A stretch of 64,000 nt of DNA from Mimachlamys varia (Eukaryota > Mollusca > Bivalvia > Pectinida > Pectinidae), in NCBI GenBank assembly GCA_947623455.1, contig OX392527.1, positions 45,986,401-46,050,400 of the forward strand, in the 5' to 3' direction. Below, in pieces: positions 56,067 through 64,000 of this stretch; position 1 is the first letter of the stretch, and each line of letters opens with the position of its first letter. Both the position numbers and the translations under genes were made by a program. Below the pieces are notes generated by a model. It did not search any database. It was not told the origin of the DNA and was given only the letters and a program-made list of their open reading frames with translations.

Positions 56067-57839
56067 ATGACAATGAGTTTTTTAGAAGTTTTAATCCTTG
56101 CGGTATCTTTATTTTCCGAAATACAAGCTCAGAGTTTGTGTAAAGGTTTGGACTTAAAGAACGCCATCATAGAACAAAAGGTGATGGAAAATATCAGACC
56201 ATTCCTCGTTGAACTGATGCAGACTCAACACCAGCAAACAATGGAAGAGTGTGTACGAGTGTGTGACGGGAGAGCGCAACAAAACCACAACTTTACACAG
56301 TACCAACAAGATTTCAGGCGGAAATATGAAAATCTGTCGAAAAAAATGGATGAAAATGCAGCAATTGTTCGAGAAATGAAGAAATCCAATGCAGATAATA
56401 TTCTACTCGAAGGTATGGTATACATTAGGATGGCTTTTTTTATGAAATGATTATGTATCGAATCTTAAGTGCAATTGTTCTTGCTGAATGCCCGTGTTTA
56501 TGACAATGTACGTACCATGGTAATACTAATTGTGAGGTTTGCGATACCAACCTCTTAAAGAACACGGAACGATGAGTTTAAGACACTCTAACGTGATGAA
56601 ACCAATTGGGTTATTGATACACTATACGAAAATCAAAACACACTTAACCATACTTTGAGGATTCAATGGTCGTGGTAGGAGTCAAAAGGATGGAATTTCA
56701 GTATGTGGTATAAAGCAATGTTAAATCAGAATGGACTTCATAATCCTTACGTACTTTGACAAATTGGTTATTAACTAAGGGGTAAAATTATAACGGAAGA
56801 CACTACCAGACATTGTGAACGGCATATGTTCGTATTTTTGCTCCATTATTTACCAACTCTAACCTAAGAGAAGGCCAAGCACTGTTTTTCTTCTTTTTGG
56901 AATAACTATAATCTAACTTCACTCGAGACAGTCATATATCTGCAGTGGAGGACATGAATTAAGATTGTTGTACCAGAATTAGTTTAAGATCTAATAGCAT
57001 ATTAATGAATTATTCTATAGATGTATCATGGAAGGCACCCTGTAAATCAGGTATCCCTGCCTTCATGAAAATATTAACCTGATCCTAAATTGTACTAACG
57101 ATTCAAATTACAAATGTCCTCGTGGGCTTAATTTATTGATCACATTATGAAATTTTTGTTTGATTCTGTTGCAGATTTCCCAATGCATATGAGTGAGTCA
57201 TCTTTAAACCCAAGAACGTTCTTGTCACATGACCGGAAGTCCCTTTTTAACTCCCGCAACCCCTGGGGAAATCTCACAAATGACGTCCCTTTTGATTGGC
57301 CTTCAGGAGGAAATAGCACACTCAAGAATTATTACGGTGTGAGGGGTTCTCTTCCTTTAAAACACCCAGATACTGTATGTTTCGAGGTGGATGCGTACTA
57401 CAGTATATATTTTAATTTGACTGCGCGAAACTTGTTATTCGAAATTGGAATAGGGCGGGAAAGCGCCATTGACAATTCTCATTACATTGGATGGGAGCCG
57501 GAATTTACGTGGTCATTCGTAGTTTCTCGCGATGACGTCACTGGCCGTGTACAAAGTGCATGTCAATCACAGCAAAAGAACCACGATGTGACTGATGTGG
57601 GAGACAGTACGGCAGGCACTCAACACCACATAGAACTTGGAATCCGTGTTAACATGACGGAAGGAACAATGGCGGTGATGGACAGATCCTCCCGTGTTAT
57701 CATTTGTAAGTTCACGAACATTGACGTCACCACAGATCTCTGGCCTATGTTTGGTGTTTATGCAAAAAGTAGCAGTGATGTCGTAATGACGTTACGCCAT
57801 AGTTTCTTGGTGTCGTCCCGGACTTGGATTAGTCTCTGA
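56067..57839 (+). CDS. Secreted coiled-coil protein with SPRY-like C-terminal domain (2 exons)
   Basis: Exon 1 is 56067-56412 and exon 2 is 57175-57839; donor GTATGG and acceptor TTCTGTTGCAG join in phase 1 to give 336 residues. A signal peptide (MSFLEVLILAVSLFSEIQAQ) is followed by a helical, Gln/Glu-rich region (about 23-115) with Cys25, Cys62 and Cys66, then a globular domain. Its C-terminal half has the SPRY-type pattern CFEVDAYYS..., WEPEFTWSFVVSRDDVTGRV, HHIELGIRVNMTEGTMAVMD and LWPMFGVYA. Sequons include NFT (75), NLS (89), NST, NLT and NMT, in keeping with secretion. The layout (leader, coiled coil, beta-rich head) resembles the many soluble recognition proteins of bivalves, but no exact family was identified. 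ATG at 56073 is an alternative start. Confidence 0.75.
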
Positions 57840-58269
57840 AAGTTCATATGTATGAAGGCAGATATCTAAAAAAAAATATGAAACATATTGAAAATGATTG
57901 TCTGATGCCACGTCTTTTGTTCTGTTTGTAATACTGATGACACATTGTGACACGAGAGTGTCTATCGGAAAATGTACATAGAGAGATAGCAAAACAGAAA
58001 TTCTTTATTGATAACGTTTTCAGGTCTATCCACCATCACGATTCATTTAATTAAATAACGTTTTGGTTGCCACATTATGACGTCACATATATTGAATAAC
58101 ACCAGGAGAAATGATAAGATAAGGTTTGATAACATTAATTTGTGGATATTTGGTGTCCGTTTAGAAAGTAAAAAAAAACCCATTTAACAAACATTTAATG
58201 TCGATTTGAATTGTTTTTGAAAAAAAACCCCAGGCATCCTCCATTTAGTAAGAGGGATATCTACAGAAT
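57840..58269. other. Downstream region of the secreted-protein gene
   Basis: Presumed 3' UTR and spacer. No canonical AATAAA noticed within the first 200 bp after the stop. No repeat until the macrosatellite begins. Confidence 0.4.
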
Positions 58270-59014
58270 GTTAAACAGGTGCCTTAGAACGAATGCTTAT
58301 ATAACAAAGCGAAGTTGAATCAGTTTTGGGTACGAACTCGGAAAACGTCAAAAGTATAGATTTGACGGGTTAAAAGTCTTTTGGAAGAGACTCACGTAGA
58401 ACTACTGTATCAGACTAAATTATTGATTACAAGTATTTCGTGTACAGAACAAATGGCTTAGTTTACGACTATAGGCTAGGCAGTAAACAGGGCGTACCCA
58501 TTTCAACATACGTTTTATTCCTTCCGAAATTTTATTAAGTTTTCTTTGTTACAACAATGTCAATTTCAAAGCTATCCAACGTCGCTGTTATCACTCTGTT
58601 AATGATACCTCGTCCGCAGTCAGAACTTTATTCTTTTTTGCACACGCATTTTCAATAATAAATTTACAATTACAACAGTTCATAGACAACCACAACACAA
58701 ACGAAATTTCTACAGCAGAGCATAACGCCTTTATAACACATGAGGTCATAGTATAAACACATGTAGCTGGTAATAAATGTTACCACCATAACGCGAAGTT
58801 GAGTCACAACTTCAACTTTGGGTACGAACCCAAAAGTGTCAAAAGTATGGATATTCGCGGAATAAAAGTCTTGTGGAACAGACTCGCTAAGAACTAATGT
58901 TATCATTTGGTTTGTATTCAGACAAATCATATTGAAAATTTGACTGGTTTAGAGACGTTAAACACTAAACGTATAATAGGTAAGTAATTGTGGGTTCACA
59001 ATTAATTTAACACA

Positions 59015-59300
59015 AAAAATCAGAGAATACCAAAGCGTCAACAAAACCATAATCCGAACTCAGAATCGATTAAACTAGGGTTAAAATAGGAACAAAGGAA
59101 AAATTTACATGGAGACTCTCGTAAAAGCCCAAGAGAATAAGACCAAGTGTTCCGGAAGAATAAGCGTCTTCTGCTTCATCGACGACACCCGCCATGTAAA
59201 TCTTGGTCACATCCAAGTAGGCATCAATTCTCAAAATGAGAACCGAGTCATCATTGTCATCACAACAAGTAAACACACTAACAAGCAAACTCAAAAACGT
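59015..59300 (-). repeat. Dispersed 'MAGVVDEAED' repeat, copy 5 (most complete)
   Basis: Contains AGAATACCAAAGCGTCAACA, CATGGAGACTCTCGTAAAAG, AGAATAAGCGTCTTCTGCTT, CGACGACACCCGCCATGTAA and ATCTTGGTCAC in order. It is embedded at the left edge of the macrosatellite; its right part has been captured into the 1,354-bp duplication. Confidence 0.75.
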
Positions 59301-59704
59301 CCATCTTCATATCACACAAAGATCGGAATATTTCTCGATGAGATCAAGATGGCGACCATAAAACTTATTTAATTAACGCCATATTGACTACTATGATTCA
59401 TTAATTCAACGCATTATTTACTGTTATAAAGGAACGATATCTTCTATAACACGTCTTTATTATTTGTTTGGTCTTTATCAAATATATAATTAGGTCACAT
59501 TAAAAGGTAAACATGCCAAGGAACAAATGTTAACATTACCAAGGAAAGTTGAGTCACAAGACATAATCCCCATTGTAGTATGACATCTGCATGGGGTACG
59601 AACCCAAAACTGTCAAAAGTATGGATATTGGCGGGATAAAAGTATTGTGGAACAGACTCGCGTGGAAATAATGGTATTATTTGGTTTATTCAGACTAACT
59701 GATC
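59238..59704 (+). repeat. Recent duplication, copy 1 (467 bp)
   Basis: Identical by eye to 60592-61058, offset 1,354 bp, starting GAGAACCGAGTCATCATTGT. The far higher identity than between other spacers implies a recent unequal exchange. Confidence 0.9.
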
Positions 59705-59754
59705 ATATGTATTTTGTGTAGTTGATAATTTGTATTTTTTGTAAGAACGTGAGA

Positions 59755-60295
59755 AACAATTACTCTCACAACACAAGAACAGCTATCACAACACAAACAC
59801 AACTCTCACAACACAAACAACTTTCATAACACAAAAACAAATAATCACAACACACACAACTGTCACACCAAAAACACAGCTCTCACAACTATCACAACAC
59901 AAATACAACTATCACAAAACAAACACAATTAAGTATCACAACACAAATAGAAGTATCATAAAACAAACACACAACTCTAACAACACAAGCAGAACTTTCA
60001 TAAAACAAACACAGCTTTCACAAAACAAACACAAGTATCACAAAACAAACACAAGTATTACAATATATACAAAACTCTCACAACACATACAAAACTATCA
60101 CAAAACAAACACAAGTATCATAAAACAAACACAACTAACACAACAAAACACAACTATCACAAAACAAACACAAGAATCACAAAACAAATACAACTAACAC
60201 AACACAACCACAACTATCACAACAAAAACAAAAGTATCACAAAACAAACGCAACTAACACAACATAAACACAACTAGCACAACACAAAAACATCT
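59755..60295. repeat. Minisatellite block 1
   Basis: Degenerate 16-20-bp units of the CACAACACAAACACAACTAT type, with frequent AACACAAGTATCACAAAACA variants. Confidence 0.88.
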
Positions 60296-60591
60296 ATTAA
60301 GTCTAACGCCGTTATAAAATAATGTGAAAAACATCACAAAACGCAGTTGAGTCACAAGACATAATCCCTATTGTAGTATGACATCTGCATTGGGTACGAA
60401 CCCAAAAGTGTCAAAAGTATGGATATTGGCGGGATAAAAGTCTTGTGGAACAGACTCGCGTTGAAATAATGGTATCATTTGGTTCATTCAGACTAACTGA
60501 TCATTCGTATTTTGTGTAGTTGATCATTTGTATTTTGTGTAAAAAAGTGAGAAACAATTACTCTCACAACACAAGAACAGCTATCTGTGTT

Positions 60592-61058
60592 GAGAACCGA
60601 GTCATCATTGTCATCACAACAAGTAAACACACTAACAAGCAAACTCAAAAACGTCCATCTTCATATCACACAAAGATCGGAATATTTCTCGATGAGATCA
60701 AGATGGCGACCATAAAACTTATTTAATTAACGCCATATTGACTACTATGATTCATTAATTCAACGCATTATTTACTGTTATAAAGGAACGATATCTTCTA
60801 TAACACGTCTTTATTATTTGTTTGGTCTTTATCAAATATATAATTAGGTCACATTAAAAGGTAAACATGCCAAGGAACAAATGTTAACATTACCAAGGAA
60901 AGTTGAGTCACAAGACATAATCCCCATTGTAGTATGACATCTGCATGGGGTACGAACCCAAAACTGTCAAAAGTATGGATATTGGCGGGATAAAAGTATT
61001 GTGGAACAGACTCGCGTGGAAATAATGGTATTATTTGGTTTATTCAGACTAACTGATC
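60592..61058 (+). repeat. Recent duplication, copy 2 (467 bp)
   Basis: Second copy. Its left breakpoint joins minisatellite sequence (AACAGCTATCTGTGT) directly to GAGAACCGAG. Confidence 0.9.
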
Positions 61059-61104
61059 ATTTGAATTTTGTGTAGCTGATAATTTGTATTTTGTGAAAAC
61101 GAGT

Positions 61105-61395
61105 GAGAAACAATTACTCTCACAACACAAGAACAGCTATCACAACACACACACAACTCTCACAACACATACATAACTTTACAACACATACAAAACTCTC
61201 AAAACACAAACACAACTATCATAACACAAACACAACTATCAAAACACAAACACAACTATCAAAACACAAACACAACTATCATAACACAAACACAACTATC
61301 AAAACACAAACACAACTATCATAACACAAACACAACTATCATAACACAAACACAACTATCATAACACAAACACAACTATCACAACACAAACACTT
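61105..61395. repeat. Minisatellite block 2 (exact 20-bp period)
   Basis: The most regular block: ATAACACAAACACAACTATC repeats at exactly 20 bp across 61221-61380, with only ATAACA/AAAACA alternation. This gives an open frame with repeated HKHN residues, which I regard as spurious. Confidence 0.95.
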
Positions 61396-61784
61396 TTATT
61401 GAGTCTAACGCCGTTATCAAATAATGTTAAAAAAGCAATGCCTTAAAAGAGCGTAGCTTTAGTAAATTTCTGATATTGGCTGAGAACCATTCATGTACTG
61501 GTTCAGAAAGAAATAAAATATTACACCATAATATAAACACAAGAGCCTAGGAACAAATGTTAACATTACAAAACGCAGTTGAATCACAAGACATAATCCC
61601 TATTGTAGTATAACATCTGTATTGGGTACGAACCCAAAAGTGTCAAAAGTATAGATATTGGCGGGATAAAAGTCTTGTGAAACAGACTCGCGTGGAAATA
61701 ATGTTATCATTTGGTTTATTCAGACTAACTGATCATTTGAATTTTGTGTAGCTGATAATTTGTATTTTGTGAAAACGAGTGAGA

Positions 61785-62245
61785 AACAATTACTCTCACA
61801 ACACAAGAACAGCTATCACAACACAAACAACTCTCGCAACACAATTATCACAACACAAACACAAGTATCTTAATACAAACACAACTAATACACAAGAACA
61901 AGCTTTCACAACACAAAACAACTATCACAACGCAAACACAAATATCACAAGTATCAAAACACAAACACAACTCTCACAACAAAAATGCAACTATCACAAA
62001 ACAAACACAAGCATCACATTACAAACACAAGTATCACAAAACAAACACAAACATCACATTACAAACAAAAGTATCACAAAACAAACACAGCTATCATAAA
62101 ACAACCACAACTTTCAAAACGAAACACAACTATCACAAAACAAACACAAGTATCACAGCACAAATACAACTATCAAAAAGCAAACACAACTATCACAACA
62201 CAAACACAACTTACACAACACAAATACAACTAACACAACACAAAA
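61785..62245. repeat. Minisatellite block 3
   Basis: Same 20-bp family, degenerate, with CACAAGTATCACAAAACAAA variants as in block 1. Confidence 0.88.
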
Positions 62246-62849
62246 ACATCTATTAAATCTAACGCCGTTATAAAATAATGTGAAAAAGGCAATGCCTTAC
62301 AAGAGCGTATCTTTTAGTAAATTGCTGATATTTACTGAGAAGTATATATTTCATGGTTCAGAAAGAGATAAAATATTAGACTTTAATATAAACACAAGAG
62401 CCTAGGAACAAATGTTAACATTACAAAACGCAGTTGAATCACAAGACATAATCCCTATTGTAGTATGACATCTGTATTGGGTACGAACCCAAAAGTGTCA
62501 AAAGTATGGATATTGGCGGGATAAAAGTATTGTGGAACAGACTCGCGTGGAAATAATGTTATCATTTGGTTTATTTTCAGGCTAATTGATCATTTGAATA
62601 TTGTGTAGTTGATCATTTGTATTTTGTGTAAAAAAAGTGAGAAACAATTATTAACTATTAGTTGTAATGCACAAGCTAGGCAACAAACAGGGCGGTACAA
62701 TTTTGACCTGCTCTTATTTCCTTCCAATATTTTATTTCCAGTTTCTCTCGTTTTTTGCAACACCGGCAACATCATAGCCTTCCAACGTCACTGTTATTGT
62801 TATGCAATTGATTCGCCGTCCAGCTTTCAGACATATTGTATTTCAGCTT

Positions 62850-63400
62850 TCACAACACATTTCAACTCTGACAACACAAACACAACTATCACAACAAAAA
62901 CACAACTTTTACAACATCAACACAACTCTCACAAGAGAAGAACATCTATCACAACACAAATACAACTATCACAACACAAACACAACTCTCACAACACAAA
63001 CTCACTCTTACAACACACACACAACTAACACAACACATACACAACTCTCATAACACAAACACAAATCTCACAACACAAACACAACTATCACAACACATAC
63101 ACAACTCTCAAAACACAAATACAACTCTCGAAACACATACGCTACTCTCACAACACATACACAACTCTCAAAACACAAATACAACTATCACAACACAAAC
63201 AAAACTATCAAAATATAAACACAAGTATGACAACACAAACACAACTATCATAAAACAACCACAACTTTCAAAAACACAGCTATCACAAAACAAACACAAG
63301 TATCACAGCACAAATACAGCTATCAAAAAGCAAACACAACTATCACAACACATATACAACTATCAAAACACAAATACAACTAACACAACACAAAAACATC
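62850..63400. repeat. Minisatellite block 4
   Basis: Same family with more CACAACTCTCACAACACA units; preceded by the unique segment 62640-62850 that recurs at 63790-64000. Confidence 0.88.
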
Positions 63401-64000
63401 TATTAAGTCTAACGCCGTTATCAAATAATGTGAACAAGGCAATGCCTTACAAGAGCTTAGCTTTTAGTAAATTTCTGATATTTACTGAAAACTATTTATT
63501 TCCTGGTTTAGAAAGAGATAAAATATTACACCATAATATAAACACAAGAGCCTAGGAACAAATGTTAACATTACAAAACGCAGTTGAATCACAAGACATA
63601 ATCCCTATTGTAGTATGACATCTGTATTGGGTACGAACCCAAAAGTGTCAAAAGTATAGATATTGGCGGGATAAAAGTCTTGTGAAACAGACTCCCTTGG
63701 AAATATTGTTATCATTTGGTTTATTTTCAGACTAATTGATCATTTGTATTTTGTTTAGTTGATCATTTGTATTTTGTGTAAAAAAAAGTGAGAAACAATT
63801 ATTAACGATTAGTTGTAATGCACAAGCTAGGCAACAAACAGGGTGGTACAATTTTGACCTGCTCTTTATTCCTTCCAATATTTTATTTCCAGTTTCTCTC
63901 GTTTTTTTTGCAACACCAGCAATATCATAGCCTTCCAACGTCACTGTTATTGTTATGCAATTGATTCGCCGTCCAGCTTTCAGACATATTGTATTTCAGC

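Larger units (their letters stand above)
58270..64000. repeat. Macrosatellite with alternating conserved spacer and minisatellite blocks
   Basis: A conserved spacer marked by GGGTACGAACCCAAAA, then GTCAAAAGTATGGATATTGG and GGGATAAAAGTCTTGTGGAA, recurs at about 58328 (diverged), 58819, 59595, 60394, 60950, 61624, 62479 and 63628. Spacers are separated by blocks of a 20-bp minisatellite or by a unique segment (TAGGCAACAAACAGGGCGGT...). Distances between later spacers are 855 and 1,150 bp. The array runs off the right end of the window. No coding role is apparent. Confidence 0.9.

Noticed and set aside
61103..62233. Frames rich in His, Asn, Thr and Gln (HKHN-type repeats)
   Set aside because: Translation of the ACAAACACAACTATC minisatellite; no evidence of a gene.

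Overview
The window looks like nuclear DNA of a bivalve mollusc. It is AT-rich. Its main gene has many small exons with GT-AG introns, and the spaces between genes are full of SINEs, MITEs, a pearl/Helentron-type element carrying 158-bp core repeats and a GACGGACA microsatellite, and minisatellites. No bacterial gene layout is present. The bivalve assignment is an inference from repeat families and protein similarity recalled from knowledge, not from a search.

Region 1 (1-32984) is dominated by a plus-strand kinesin-8 gene that I recognise as KIF19. I could follow 18 coding exons from 4430 to the stop at 25505, with compatible splice phases throughout, giving 890 residues. The roughly 40 N-terminal residues expected from the family are missing, so the first coding exon probably lies upstream of the window. 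The motor domain (P-loop, SSRSHA, DLAGSE), a coiled-coil stalk and a long disordered basic tail are all visible. KIF19 acts at ciliary tips, where it walks to microtubule plus ends and trims them. The introns and the 7.5 kb downstream of the gene hold small tandem repeats, MITE-like hairpins and two tRNA-derived SINEs, and otherwise no coding signal I can support.

Region 2 (32985-40484) is the most striking structure. It is a 7,500-bp inverted repeat with two 3,146-bp arms that are collinear without a net length difference and nearly identical, around a 1,208-bp asymmetric spacer. It begins CACTGGTG, ends CACCAGTG, and is flanked by the same three bases (CTT). It carries 20-bp subterminal repeats in both arms and an inner satellite with a unit of about 120 bp. 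I read it as a non-autonomous DNA transposon with giant inverted terminal repeats, most like the CACTA (CMC) superfamily. It has no recognisable transposase.

Region 3 (40485-53500) is accessory DNA: a TTAA-flanked MITE, a 33-bp array carrying six TGACGTCA sites, a SINE whose tRNA-like head is repeated in tandem, several copies of a dispersed repeat, and a pearl-like element inserted into one of those copies. Within it lies an intronless minus-strand reading frame (437 codons, 48827-50140) for a basic, disordered, unrecognised protein. Two possible minus-strand terminal exons (47527-47807 and 53104-53354) are weakly supported.

Region 4 (53500-64000) contains a two-exon plus-strand gene (56067-57839) for a secreted coiled-coil protein with a C-terminal globular domain resembling SPRY/concanavalin-like folds, then a macrosatellite (58270-64000) in which 20-bp ACAAACACAACTATC-type minisatellites alternate with a conserved spacer segment, including one recent 1,354-bp duplication.
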